A stretch of 64,000 nucleotides of DNA. Source: Purshia tridentata. Its lineage: Eukaryota > Streptophyta > Magnoliopsida > Rosales > Rosaceae. A model generated the notes under the pieces. It did not search any database. It saw nothing but the letters and a program-made list of their open reading frames with translations, and had not been told where the DNA came from. Both the position numbers and the translations under genes were made by a program. The stretch lies in NCBI GenBank assembly GCA_003254885.1, contig QANT01003403.1, positions 62,001 through 126,000 on the forward strand. Direction: 5' to 3'. Within the stretch, counting starts at the first letter, position 1, and every line of letters starts with the position of its first letter. Shown one piece after another: positions 22,484 to 36,037 of the stretch.

Positions 22484-24478
22484 TATTGCAAACAAAGTTA
22501 TCTTTTTGTGTTTGGATACAAAGAAAAGACCCAATTCAATACAGAAGCTGTTGAACTCCGCACATTATGGCAGTGATGTGGTGAAAGACTTCAGAACAGG
22601 TTATTGCTTCCACCTGATGGAGAAAATTGGGAAAGGATGTTCCAGGTTAAGCACTGAAGCCCCTTTGGGGTTTTTAACTTCAACTACAAACAAAAAGTCT
22701 TTGGTTTATTTGAATTGTGGGAAATTGTAGGAAACCGTAGGAAAGTGTACATGAATTCTTCGTTCTTTTAACAAGTATACAGATCTTTGTCAAGTGAGAC
22801 TCTCTCTCTCTCTCTCGATCCTTATGTGCCAAAGAGGCCAGTGACAGACTGGCCTGTTTCTAGTGCATCCAGTTACACATCGAGAGGTCCTCCTGCATCC
22901 ATTGTGGATTCATGACTAGGGGTAAGAACCACACGATGTGCATCATGTGTACTGATATCAAGAGGTCAATGCATCATATGGTACCGATATCCATCACGGA
23001 TGTTTAACTGGATGCAGGGAAAAAATTTGTGGTGGATAGTACAAGGATCCTGCTTCTTGAGTCTTGACAGAGTGTTGGTTAATAATGATCAAAAGAAGAA
23101 TAAAGGTCAAAGCTACTTTTCATAAAAATTACTGGGATTATAGTATTATTGAAGTTTCCATCACATCAAAAGAAGAATAAAGATCAAAGTTGAGTTTTCT
23201 TTGTTCCTTTTCTTTTCCTCAACCCCGAAGACTTTTCACATATCAACCATCAATCTCAAAGAATGTACTATCACGACCTCTGATTCACGAAATTGATTTT
23301 AAATTCCTATGCATTTACTAGGGAAAAAAAATGTAAGACTTTTATTAAAAAATTGACAGGGATAAATTTGTTTATAAAATGTGCAATAAATGCTTTTTCA
23401 AAAAGAGGTAAATGAAATCCATGCTTTAACAAGTTATCAATCTCCTTCCAATAGAGTTAAGAAATCATTTTCCTTCCGTACTCTTATCAAACGCAGAAAT
23501 AAAACTGATTTTTCATATCTAAATCTCCAGAACTTGAACTAAAGTTGTGAGCAAGTAGTGTGAAAGTGGCCGGTCATACAGAGGTAAGGCTATGATTAAA
23601 TGAGCCCACCTGCTCTGTTTTCCACTACTCTCCATATTTATGAACTCATTTAGCCATTTTTATACCCAACTAATCTACTTGATTAGATATGAGTCAAAAG
23701 GACAAAGAAGCTAGACAAGATGTAACATAATAACCTAGCTTTAAATGATCTTTGGTTTTGCCTTTTGTGCGGTATCCCACAACTATCCTTCACCTGTAGC
23801 GGCGTATAACACAATCATCAAAGGAGTAGTAGTTATTCACATTCTTAGTAATAAAGTCTCTTAATAATAATGTATTGAAGATCTTGTTGAAAATAATACT
23901 TCAAATACTGTATAATTTGAGAAGTTATTGAGTAGTTAAGGCATCAACATTAATAATAAAAACTTAATTTAATTACATTGATTTTTTATTAGTAGTATAC
24001 TGGTATATAATAATTAAATAAATAAAGTAAGAAATAAAAAGACCATTTTGACATGAATATTAATGAACTTCACATGAATATTCCATTTCCACAATAGTAC
24101 TCAATACTCAAAGAACCAGTAAGCTGCCCAGACTTATCCCCAAATTGGTCCACTTCATTTTACTCCTTCAGTCCTTGTTTGTTATGCTCAGTCACTCTCG
24201 CAAGGCTTCACAGTCCCAACTTCCTTTCTCAGTCAGACAATACCAGCTCACATGAACCCAAACTCCCTTTACTCCTTTCACGACCCTCTCGTCCCTTTCT
24301 CTGTCTCTCTTTTCCTCCTTTCCTCACAATCATAGTGAAAAAAAATGCAAGCCCATGTATAAAAGCATCAGCCAAGCGAAATCATGATGCCAAACTAGCT
24401 GTAGATCCACATTACCATAAACCAAATAAGCAAAACCCATTTCATTGAATCCCCTAATTTTCTCGACTCACTTCTGAA
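22484..24478. other. Intergenic region DPM3 to NAL1-like gene
   Basis: The DPM3 3' UTR is followed by a CT run at 22799-22816 and AT-rich sequence. A CT-rich leader begins near 24120 ahead of the next gene. A near-duplicate phrase AAAAGAAGAATAAAG(G/A)TCAAAG occurs at about 23091 and 23168. No gene is supported. Confidence 0.4.
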
Positions 24479-27400
24479 ATGGTTGGTTTGAGAGAGTCAT
24501 GGTGTTTCTGCAAAGGAGTCAGCAAGTCTGAGAAAATGAAGGCTGCCATATTCTCCGGCAAGGCTCCAGCAATGGTCAGAATATCCGGCGCTTCCAATGG
24601 GATCTCCGGTACCGGTTTCTTGATCCACCGTAGCCTCCTGTTGACCACCCACGTCAACCTTCCGTCTGTGGCAGCTGCCGAGAGCTCCGAGATCCGGCTG
24701 CAAAACGGTGTCGCTGCAAGCCTCGTTCCCCATAGGTATTGAATGTTAGCTTTGCTGAATTTATTAACTTTTTTATAAATTTTGGATTTTTCACGGTTAT
24801 GGGTGGAGATTGAAAATGATTCAATTGAATGAAACTGAATACTGGGTTTTGTGGGGGTTTGTTTTTGGAATATTTGCTTAATTTTAGTGGGTCCCAGATG
24901 ATAGAAACTGGAAATATTAAATAGTTTGATTCTGATATATGTATCTCGTTTTCTTAGCGACCAATGGAGAAGTGATTAGTGTTTATTGAATGGTTAGTTG
25001 TGTCCTTTGTGTTTGTATAGGTGAAATTTGAATCGGTCAAAAGTTCTAATGTGAAAACGATTTTTGGGAATTATGATTCCATAGATACTGCTAAGTAAAT
25101 TGATTGATTTGTATGCAACTTCTTGTGATTGTGCAGCTGTTGGATCTTATTGGATCATATTCATACAGTAAACTACTTAGTAGGGAAAAAAATGGTTTCA
25201 GTAACTATTCAAATTAACAGTTAAATGTAGAAGTCTTTAATGGTAATGGTGAATTTGGAGGCAATAGGATATGCCAGTGACTAAGAAATGGAAGAAACTG
25301 CTAGGTAGTTTAGTACTCACTGAAAACACCACAAAAGGTTAGTTTGATAAGGAGAATAATGGTTCTATGCTCTAACGAAGTAATAAATTAGTTTTTGAAA
25401 TTGTTTTCTCAAACTATCTTAGATTGGCATTTAATAAACCTCTTGAATGTCGATGGAGTTGTTGGGGTTGTCCTTAATTGAGAAGAGAATTCAATTCCTA
25501 GGTCTCAGTTAGGATTTTTTTGACATATTGCGCAAGCATATGTGAATTGTCACATTGGTTTATATTCTAGGTCCATGTGGTTGTATAAGTGATTATAGAG
25601 CGAGTCATTCATGAATAGTCTGTTTGGAGTATCACACCAATTTGATGATAATCTCTGGGTGAGCATATGCTGAGTGCCACATTGGTTGTGTATTGAATCA
25701 ATTTAGGATATGTAAGCGATTATAGGAAGTTTGAGAGACTAGTCATTTGGGGTACCTCACCAATGTGGTGAGTCTGTTCCTAAATTGTGACAATTTTTGT
25801 TGTTCTACGTTCAAGTTAGGTTCCCAAGCTTCTTTGTATGATTATCATGCACTTATATTTATGTATGAAAAAGGTACAGTACTAGCATCAAGATCATGAT
25901 GATTCAGGCTTTTCTACCATATTGATAATTATTGAATACAAATTATGTTGAATCTGATAAAAGTGCAGTTCTATACTTGTAAACTACTGGGGAAAGGAAG
26001 ATTTGATGGCATTTGTCTCAAAAAGCATCATGGTTTTTGGTAGCCTTTGCATTATTAATCATGTCATATAGTTTTTCTCATTCTTTCATTGAATTGCAGA
26101 TTTTTCATCACTAGCTCCATTTTAGATCTCACAATAGTAGGCTTGGATGCGGTGGATGGAGATTCAAATGCCCAGGGCCACCCCCAGTACTTGAAGACTT
26201 GTTCTAAAACAAACCTGGATCTGGGCAGTGTAGTTTACCTTCTAGGCTACACAGAGAATAGAGAATTAACAGTTGGGGAAGGTAAGGTAGTGATAGCCAC
26301 TGACAATCTCATAAAGTTGTCAACTGATGGAGTAACATGGAACCCTGGTTCAGCTGGATTTGATGTGCAAGGCAATCTTGCATTTATGATATGTGATCCT
26401 ATGAAACTTGCAACATCTCCAAACACCAAATCCTCATCAACTTCTTCATCATCCTCATCATCATGGAAGAAGGATCTTCCTATGCAATTTGGTATCCCCA
26501 TTCCAATCATTTGTGATTGGTTAAATCAGCATTGGGAAGGTAGCCTTGATGATCTTAACAAACCCAAGTTACCACTCATTCGATTAATGTCTACTGGCCA
26601 GAAAAGTGAGCACTCTTGTACTTCCTTTACACTGCGTCGGGTTTTTAAGTCCACTGAAGCTGATTATGATGGAACACCTTCTTCATCAAATACAGTCTCA
26701 AAAACTAGGGACCACTTTGGACCAAGCTGCTCTGCTGCAGGAAACACCGTTGAAGAAGAGATACTAACAACTGGTCCTCAAGCTGCCCATGCACAGGGCA
26801 TTCCTACTCCAGAAATATATGAATCACCAAAGTTAACAGCTATTCCTATTCCGAAAAAAGAGGGTTCCCAAATCCAGCTTTTGGACATTAATTTTCCTCC
26901 AAGGGTTGCAAAACCAGCAGTTCTACCACAGCCAACCAAAAAGTTGCCCCCGAATTCTGATGAGAATTCTGTCCAGGTGCCTCCCCCACAGAGCCCAATA
27001 AGAGAAGAAAACCATGTCAAGGATAAAGGACTGAGCAGTCCTGGTGCAGATGCTGAGATTGCCTCAACAGGTTCTGTAAATGGGGCCCAAAGTGAAGTTG
27101 AGTCTAGTTCATTCCCAGTAGAAGCTTCAGATATGCACAATGGGTATAGCAGTGAGGGAGAGACTATGTACTCTGCTGAAACTGCTGAGAGTCGAAATTA
27201 TCCTAGTCCTACAGGGGGAAAGTTTCAGCAAGTGGGAAGGAGCCAGAGTTGTGTGAATTACAATAGATGGGGAGCTGTTCAAAGGAACCCAGTGGCTCGC
27301 CGGGAATTGCTAGAAAAGCAAAGGAGCTTTATACATGGAAGGAAGATGCATTCACAAGGGGCAACTTCTCAAAGGAGCAATGACTACTACAGCCCAACTG

Positions 27401-27492
27401 TTTCATCAATCATGAAGAAGCGAAACAACTCGGAGCAGCCTATCAGACCCCGGCAAATTGCTGTTCATTCCTCTCCAAAATGGAATTTCTAA
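24479..27492 (+). CDS. NAL1-like trypsin-fold protein
   Basis: Two exons, 24479-24735 and 26100-27492 (Arg codon split AG/A), give 549 residues. The N-terminal half is a trypsin-like domain with a plausible triad: His58 in LLLTTHVNLPS, Asp95 in SILDLTIVGLD and Ser170 in NPGSAGFDVQGN. From about residue 225 the protein is low-complexity, with runs of Ser, Pro and Glu. A conserved C-terminal block is rich in Arg, Asn and Ser (RSQSCVNYNRWGAVQRNP, SPTVSSIMKKRNNSEQ). Plant relatives are annotated as trypsin-family proteins and are related to rice NARROW LEAF1, a protease affecting leaf width and auxin transport; At3g12950 is the nearest I recall. Substrate and localisation are not shown by the sequence. 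The intron is 1.36 kb and contains a pair of degenerate direct repeats. Confidence 0.87.
25536..25760 (+). repeat. Degenerate tandem pair (about 127-bp spacing) with CACATTGGTT core
   Basis: Two related blocks begin GCATATG at 25536 and 25663. Each continues with a CACATTGGTT core and later GATTATAG. CACATTGGTT phrases are common in LTRs of plant retrotransposons, so this may be an eroded LTR fragment. Coding capacity is absent. It lies in the NAL1-like gene intron. Confidence 0.45.
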
Positions 27493-28083
27493 AAAAGTGA
27501 TTCTTAACGAATGCGATACGTGAAGGTGATTAGCAACGAAAATATAGTGTTTTGCGGTGTTTGAATCAACGCCTATTTAGTTTTCCACTATGGTATAGTG
27601 TAACAAATTTGTTGTGACTGTGCAGAGACAGATCAGGTGAATAAGAAAATTCAGCAAAGTTGTAATTTTGCTCCTAGTGAGTTATGTAGTTACTGGTTAC
27701 ATATCATCTATAAAATTATTTTGAGGGTGAAGGACTCCCGATGGCAAGCAGAATGATTGCAGTTTTGAGTGTAATGCATCTTTGAACAATTTTAGAAGCT
27801 CATTAATGAGTTTGAAAATATTGTTTTAATTGTCATGATCCATAAACAACATTTAAATGCAATAATTCAGGCATCTATTGTCTTGTTTAGATATATAACT
27901 TTAACAATTTTTTTAAATGAACATAGAATAGAACTTACAATTAATAACCCATAGAATAAAGAATAATAAACTCAATTTATTGATTCTTAATAAAGGCGCG
28001 GCGTAGTTTGATACCCAACCAAAATACCATGAACTAGACTAGAGAACCCTTGTTGCTATATTTACAAATATAAAAAAGATGAG

Positions 28084-28203
28084 CACCCCGAACGGCGGTC
28101 CCTTAGTAACCTGTTGGCTTTGTGCTTTAGCTAAAATCCAATGGGTCTTTGGTTCGACTGGCATAGAAGGAGGGTGAGAAGAAGAAGAAACTAAAAAAAA
28201 TAA
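28084..28203 (+). mobile_element. SINE-like candidate with B-box and A-rich tail
   Basis: A B-box-like GGTTCGACTGG lies about 60 bp before an A-rich terminus (GAAACTAAAAAAAATAA). Short direct repeats ATGAG flank it at 28079-28083 and 28204-28208. The A-box is poorly defined and the flanking repeat is only 5 bp. Confidence 0.3.
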
Positions 28204-28828
28204 ATGAGGTATCGTAAAATACCTCTGTTTTGTTTCTCGTGTCTTTTTGGTGCTAAAAATACTTCTCTTTTTTCTCTTTTAACATATTCCTTTACATGAC
28301 TGAAAGGCAGAGACTCCATCTGTGAGACAAACAAGTAGTAGATCGAGAAAGAAAGAAAACACAGTTCTACTGCTAGCTATTCGGTTTTGATCAACTGCCA
28401 AATTTGAACAGATTGGAGAATATATGCATGTGTATGTACCAGTTCCCATATCTTCTTTTCGAGGTCTATTGCATGTGTGGATCTTAAGTCTTTTTATAAC
28501 ATCTGTTAAGAGAAGTTTCTTCCCCTTTAAAATATTTAATACTAAAATTGCATTCACTTTTTTTCTCCAAAAAAAAAAAACATTACTAAATGATGTTTAA
28601 CACATTTTTGTGAATCTTTCATCCGTGTTATTCTGTTTAGAAATATATGGTCAACTCACAAGGGTGCGACTTGGGAACTCAATGTAATTTCCACAGTTCA
28701 TATAATGGAGGGAGAGAGAGAGAGAGAGAGAGCTCATTATTTCACATATAACTCAGAAGAAACCATCTAAGTCAACATTGGAGAAAACTGTGTTGCACTA
28801 TGGCATTATTCCTCAGAAACTACAATGA

Positions 28829-28889
28829 TCATCGATCATTCACATATTGCTACAATACAGTCATCGATCATTTACATATTGTTACAATT
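28829..28889 (+). repeat. 32-bp tandem duplication
   Basis: TCATCGATCATTCACATATT and its continuation recur 32 bp later, at 28861, with three mismatches. No function is apparent. Confidence 0.7.
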
Positions 28890-28994
28890 TTCCTAGCGAA
28901 AAATAATTGCTATATGATAATTGTGGCCGCACTAGGACATAGCTCCAAATAAAAATAAAAAACTACAAAAATTTCACGTTAAGATGTTGTCATA

Positions 28995-31900
28995 TCAATA
29001 GGACTCCCATGCAGCAGGCTTCACGATACCCATCTCAGGAGAAGGCAGAGTGCCAGCCACATTTGAGTTGAACCAGCCAAGCTTTTCTATGAGTTTGTCA
29101 ATCAGTTCGCCTGCCAAGTAAGAAACACCAGCGGCCCCAATCCCAAAGGAAATATAGTACAGCACAGTTTTGATGTACTTCTGTGGCCTCTGGATGTGAG
29201 CCTTCCCAATGGCAAGAACTATGATGCATAAAAGAGAAGCTCCTGCAACTGCTGCAATCTTTAGGTCTGTGTCGTTGCTCTGGCGGAACGAGAAGCCATA
29301 AACCAAAGGAGGCACTAACCCGAAAACAAGGAATGATAATATAGCAACTGAGGCATGAATAAAGAAATTCTCTCTTTTTCCCAGTACTCTCTGGTACGTA
29401 TCTACTTGTTCAACTGTTTGGTTGGAGGGCACACTTGATTGATCATTTTTCAGTTCCCAAAGCTGTGATATTCATATTAGTTGAAGGTAGAAAAAATCAT
29501 GGTATCACTAAAAAGTAATAATATAAATGATGGTGTGCAGAGTGAATGCATTTGTAAGAGCTTCTATGAAAGTTCCAAGTTTTTTGATATGTAGAGTCAC
29601 TCACATTATGACCGATGATGAAAAGTCCGCCCAGCAAGTTTGCCAGTGCCAAAGCTAGAATGTTCACTGCAAATAGATTACAGTTAATAAAGCAACACTA
29701 TTCAACAAACTTAAACATTACTAATCTGTAGTCCAAAATGAAAGAACAAAATATTTGAGAAGATTGGGAAAAACTCATCATGGTCAGATGGATGGGTGAT
29801 GTAACATATGTAACCAATGAGCAAGTCAAGAATGATTCAATTGGAAATCAAGGCAAGTGAACAATCTACTATGACCTACCCCGTCAATTACCTCATACAT
29901 AAATAGTATCTCAAGCAGTCTAAGAACTAAGATAGAAACCACTTACATGTGGCAGTACCAGCACTAGCTGCAGATGTCACAATGCTTAAGCTCGTAATTG
30001 CTTCAGTTAAACCACCATATACAACGCTTTTGAGAATTTCAAGTGTTTTAGCATCACCTGGACCTGGTTCAGATGTACTTGTTGGTTCTGTAATAATGAC
30101 TGTTGTGCTCTCAGCTGTCCCTGCGTCAACACAAAGTATCATATCGTCCTAGATTATACTGTATTAGAGCACAGTATATATAGAGAGGGAAATCAACGAT
30201 GAGAACATAATATGCGTAAGATGAAGCTGCTTAATATCATTGACAAATTCACAGGATTGATGAATGAGCTCATTTTCTTATTTGCCTCATTAGGCTCTTG
30301 TTTTCTTCTTTGGAGATCTGCTCAGGTATTTCATTTCACGACGGTAGTGGCTACAGCATTGATAAATTCATATGTATATGAGCCATCATATTAACATAGG
30401 AAAACATATTTATGTGCAGTTGAACGACTACAATGCAATGATGATTCATGTAACAAAAGGCATCAAAAACTAGTTTGGTGCAAGACATAGCTTGACTAAT
30501 ATAAATTGGTTTATGATTTGTAATCCAGTCCTTTGATGTCTATGGGAAATAAAAGTACTGTTGAACCCTTAGAATTTTCTGGTCAAATTTATGGTTTGGT
30601 TGTATAAACAGGTCGGAATTCAGTCAAACTAATTGAATTAGTATATGTTGCATAGATGTAGTGCTAGCTTGATGCTTAATTCCACATTCTAAAGTGACTT
30701 GTAGTTTATCGTTCATATATATGACACTAATGTCTTTCCAATACCTGCATTATTTTCTCCCACAGCACCATGTAATTTACTTTCTCCAAGTTGAGGGGGA
30801 TCTTGTGAAATGGTTACAAAATCTATTGTAGATGATGACGATTCAGTGGTCACAGTTACACTAACTCCAACTGGCGGACCAGGCACCGGAGGTTTTTGAT
30901 TATGTGATGCTTCATTCGAGTCATGTGATGGAACTGGCACATGAAATCCAACACTGCTATCAAAATTATTTCCTGAGGGCTTAGCTGTTGTGATGACTCC
31001 AACACTAGCTTCAACAGGTTCACCAGGCACTTGAGCTTCAGTTATTGATGCGGCTTCACTAACTTCAACTGACTGAGAAGGTATTCGAGGTTTTTGATCA
31101 TATAATGCATCATTCAAGTCTTGTGGTGGAACTGAAAATTCAACTCCAACTATGCTCCCAATATTACTACTTGAGGGTTTAGCTATTGCAGTTACACTAG
31201 CTCTAACAGACTCATGATTATTTTGATCCTGCATTGTTCCATTCAAGTCATGTGACGGAATTAACACTGCAACACTGTTTTCAGGATTGGTTCCTGTATC
31301 AGCACATCAAGAGATTAGCCTACAAACACATTGATAAGGAGAAAACTTGAATGCCGCTAACTTAATGCCTTAACAGCTATTAGCTACAATAGCAAGCACC
31401 AATGAACTAAAAGGCCAGATTTGATATCTGCCATTAGCTTTATAACAGTAGAAAAGTATGGGAGAGAAAAGCATAATATATTTACTTTTAATAAATATCT
31501 AGAGAATTTCAGTCTGCTAGCTGAAAGAATTCTCTTTAAAGATTCAAATTGCTGGTACGAAATTTAATAAAATACTGAACAACCATGGAGACATGAGCTT
31601 GTGATATAACTAGACCAAAAAATTTTACAGAGAATAGCTTATCCAAATTTTTTAAAGAATAGTAGCAAAAGATTACCTTGCTCAGGACGATTTTCCTCAA
31701 CAATAGGTTTAGGAAAGAACCAACTTCCTGTTACATTGAAAGAAAGGTTAAACTATCAGCCAAGATTTGAAAAAAAAAAGAGCAAATGCCACCCCACAAC
31801 ATGCCTAATTGGTGAATGAAAACATTACAAGAAAATAGATTCAGGTTCAAAAAAATTATGGCAATTAGTCTATCTACCATGATGTACACATATATTAGAT

Positions 31901-33212
31901 GCAGATTACATTCATATACCTTCACATCCATCAAAGGTAATCTTCTTCTTTATTCATATAATTTTCATATTAGATGCAAACTTCCATTAAATTTGTTTTT
32001 CATAGTGAATTTTACCAATAGGTGTTCTGTTATAGTGTAGAATACAATAAACAGATAATTTTTTACGAGAGTTAGCATGGAAAAGTACCTGTTGGAATGA
32101 GGAAACTAAAGCATGAAGTGCATATAACTGGATCCTCTGGCTCAGGAATTGGTGCAGCAGCAGGTCTATTTTCCCAGTCACGGATAATAACCTTTGTGAT
32201 GCAAGCATTGCAATTAGGACAGTAGAAATCATGTGTGGCCGGCTTCTCATATACCCTTTCAAGATATAATTCAGACACTTCTTGTTCACTTGTGTCTCTT
32301 AATTTAACTCTCTCATGTTCAGTCGTCCCATTGCCGAGAGAAGTATAATGCACATTTTGCTCAAGTGACTGCTTGGAGGGTGAAGAATCCATACCAGGCA
32401 ACACTTCATCCTTCATGATATCCTCATCTTGATGGTTGGTTACATCACTCTTTTGAAAGCTTAGAATCTCTTCTCTGTTCACTTCCAGTATTTCAACTAC
32501 AGGACATTCCTTGGAAGTAAGAAATTCGGCACTTCCACCATTGAATTGAGAGATACCAAATGGGCATTCAGTACCTGAAACCACACAGCGAATACATCAT
32601 CTCATCAGAAAACCCTTGAGCTTGGACAAGCACAATCATACACACACACATACCCTTACTCCTTAGCATGAATTTTCCTATTCCATGTTCACCAACTGTT
32701 AGTGCAACAGTTGATACCTACTGAATCTCCCCATATATGGGTATAAGATTATTCCATTAAGTGAAAACCATTTGATTCTTCCTAGCCAAAAAAACAGTTT
32801 AAAAATGAAAATAATTAGAATAAAAACTGAAAACGCAACCAGAATTTTCATTATCATACATCAGTGTAAGTAGCTTTTGAAACATAAGCTAGTGAACTAA
32901 GCTAACAGCAACCCAACTGAGTCAAAAAGCTGAGAAGAAAAAACAAGCCAACAAACAACTCCCATTACAAAGTTGATGTTAATAAGATATTATACCTCCA
33001 TTTTTTTCAGAGAGAATACCATTTCTTGGCTTCCCATTGCCTTCTGCCTCTTCCTCGAGAGCCTCAGCCTCAGCTTCACTGAAACTCCCTGAGTACAAGA
33101 CAACATCAGAAGTGGTGGTGGGTGTGTTGCTGTGTTGGCGGGGCAGCCTTGCACGCAAAGCCATGCTGGGTTCCTCTGTCTCCTCCTGCCTCCTCTGCTC
33201 CATTGCTTCCAT
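28995..33212 (-). CDS. Membrane protein of ER body-like (VIT/CCC1-type C-terminal domain)
   Basis: Seven exons: 33212-32996, 32574-32089, 31727-31677, 31293-30745, 30120-29947, 29666-29605 and 29462-28995. All borders are GT-AG and the frame is open for 668 residues. The first ATG, 33212 (MEAMEQRRQEE), was taken as start. Residues about 189-234 hold two Cys pairs (FYCPNCNAC and ICTSCFSF), possibly a zinc ribbon. Exon 4 encodes a Pro/Ser/Val-rich linker with three imperfect repeats beginning PSHDLN, PPQDLN and PSHDSN. Residues about 440-640 contain the multi-helix membrane domain (VVYGGLTEAITSLSIVTSA, NILALALANLLGGLFIIGHN, then four more helices). That layout matches plant MEB1/MEB2 and their relatives, ER-body membrane proteins related to iron/manganese transporters. 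Metal transport here is inferred from the family. Confidence 0.85.
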
Positions 33213-36037
33213 TTTCAGAAGGACCACAGAGAGCTTAATTAACTTCTAGTGAACCTTGCCTTGCGCTTAAGAAAGGGTCTTTGTTGTGTGAGAGTGAGAG
33301 TTCTATTTATATTGCCATTGTTAAATACTTAGGTACTGACTTTACGCCATTTAGACATTGTAATGTACTAGACTTCAAAGTTTTTGATTTGGTTGTCGAA
33401 TGAGATCATCATCATCAACTATGCACGTTGGGTACTTGAAAAATAAATAAATAAAGTATTTAACAATTCCATCAAGTATTTTAATAGAATGTTGATGGGG
33501 TTTCTTTATCAAATAACATGTTTACTTAGGTGTTAACATGCTTTAAAATTGAAATGACCAATTCATATATGGATCGAGATAGAGATCATCTTAAGAAACA
33601 TATCAATTCTTGATGTTTTCTCTAATACGAGATTAGCAAAATAAAATAATTTGAGATGTGAGAGAGTATTCAAATGTTATACTAGGAATTTCAAAATGAG
33701 TAATACTATTAGAAAAATTTTACAATTATTTTATAGACAATCATTCAAATAAAGATATAACCTATTTGTTTGAGATTCATATAATAGAAAAAAAATGTAC
33801 AACTTGCATCTCAAGAGGAAAATTTTATAAAATAATTAAAAAAAATGGTATGATTGTAGTCATCTTTTGAAGAAGTCTTAATAATATAAAATATAAAAAG
33901 AAAATGATATATTTCCACTAAAAATAGAAGGCAAGGATGGGATCATGGGAAAGCGTGGTCTTATTTTAAGGTTTGGCAGATTGAAATCTTTGCATATAGG
34001 CCCACGTGGCTAGCTAAGCAGTAAACACAGATTTCTTATAAAAATAATGGATATAGCATTTAATGGGTGATTCAATAATACTGTACTTAATTAATTAATT
34101 GCGCCTGTAATTTTTTCCAGAGAATCAGAGGGAAATATTAATTGCCTTTCACATATCTAGACCACAGAAGTTCAACAACCAGCTTAAATATGTGATGGGT
34201 TGAACTTCACTCTTCAACTTAACAACAACATTGATGGGTTCTCCTGTTCAAACTACTTTTTTGGCCACACATTATGACCACATAAATATGTTTACATTGT
34301 GAAACATGTTTATACTTTATTCTTTGTTAGATGTATAGTTTAGATGAATAATGACATTAGTTATTATTTATCAAGATGATATAGTAGTTTCTTACTTGTA
34401 AGAGACTAGTGCTAGACTATTCCAACTTTTTATATCCCAATTTTCATTTTTTTAATAACTGGACTCATTTATTCACAACTAGTTAGAAATTGCATAATTT
34501 TGATGAACAAAAGTTAGATCATCTCTTTCCCTTAAATTTTTATATATATAAAGAAATTTAAGGGAACTGGCCAAAAGAAATATTTAGGGAAACAAAGAGT
34601 CCTTCCCCTTAGTGATTTTTTTGGAGGGAACAGTGTCCACATAAAAAATTTAGAGCCAGAACAATGTTATCTTGTTTCTGACCTCACTCAATTTAGAGAA
34701 CTCCAACTAACAGTCAGATTAATCTAGAAGATATTTTAACATGTGCCTGTGAAACACATGGTAATTTATATATCCCATTGACCAATAACTTCAGTGATCT
34801 ACATTCTAGACTATCTTCAAAAATAATTGAAGTCGATTGGCCATTCACATCATTTTCACAATTGGTCATTTACTAATCATAATTAAAAGTCAAACTTGCA
34901 AAATGTCATGGATTTTTAATAATATTCACTACCAAATGCTCAGCTGTATATATATAAACATGCATAGACTGACAATATACATCCCCATAATCATGGGATT
35001 ATATCGTGTTTGTTTTGTTTATCACAGATCCGAGAATCAAGAAATATAGTATATACTTGCGAGCAAATTACAAACAAGTATGAACAAGTTGAAAAAACTG
35101 AAACATAATTAAACATGCCCCAAGGTTTTCTTGGGTGCGACCACCACCTCACTCAATTCCCAAAACATAGAGGACTCCAACCTATAGTCAAATAATTTGC
35201 AAACATCTTCACATCTTATTCCCACGTGAATAATTAATTCCATGTTGGCAAATAACTATCAGCACGGTAGTGATGTGACAAATCTATATAAATGTTATCG
35301 TATACTGAATGTAGGGTTAATATTCATAATTTAAATTATTTTGAATCTTATTATTTTTTACATGTAAAATACTAACACATAATTTAGTAAATTATATTTT
35401 ATTACCAAATTCCTAAGACATTAAGCGACTAACTTGACCTAAAGGGCAATTCATATACGTAAAACACATCCGTAAATGTAGATTAGGCCGCCGATCACTT
35501 GGCAGGTGCATCTCCATGTTGAGCGACATTTGTGTATGCATATTCGATTTTTTTCATGTATGGGCTCATGTATTAATAATGGGCCACTCAAAAAGGAATT
35601 CATGCATCAGTTAAGTTTCAAGTCCAAGTTTGTGGGTACCTAAGAAGCCCACGAAATGCCCTTTAAGGCCCATATATCTTAGCCCGCTTGACAGCCCGAT
35701 GGCCCAACCCGACATGCCTCTAACGTCGCTCGATTCAAACGACGATGTTTTAAACGTCGGCTGAAGCACCACGTGCATGGCACAATGCCTTTCGCAACAC
35801 TCCACTGTCCCGTACTCCATCCACTTGTCCCTCCGATATGATGGCAGCCTCGTAAATTCCCCCAAACGCAGTGGCATTTTCAGCTCCCAGTTCCTCCTCG
35901 GTCCCATCGACATCGACCAGAAATTTATTTTTATAAACAGAAAGCGTTTAAAGGCACACATCCTTCGCTTCCTGGTTGGCCGCTTGGGTCTAAAAAACTT
36001 GTAATAGAAGAAGAGAGAAAAATAAAGCAGAGAAAAA
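33213..36037. other. AT-rich intergenic region upstream of FATA
   Basis: The first few hundred bases are the promoter of the minus-strand ER-body-like gene. The rest is AT-rich without supported genes. It includes a perfect 11-bp inverted repeat (CCCTTAAATTT / AAATTTAAGGG, 34529-34564). A minus-strand open frame over 35611-36333 is the complement of FATA exon 1 and its GC-richer promoter and is not considered coding. Confidence 0.4.

Larger units (their letters stand above)
27493..28994. other. Convergent 3' region between the NAL1-like and ER-body-like genes
   Basis: Two 3' UTRs face each other. The stretch contains a SINE-like candidate (28084-28203), a GA microsatellite (28708-28731) and a 32-bp tandem duplication (28829-28889). 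No coding region is supported; the open frame near 28279-28557 on the minus strand has no similarity I recognise. Confidence 0.4.

Noticed and set aside
34680-35200. Two weakly similar segments (ACCTCACTCAATT... near 34681 and 35147)
   Set aside because: The similarity is short and gapped and may be chance in AT-rich sequence.
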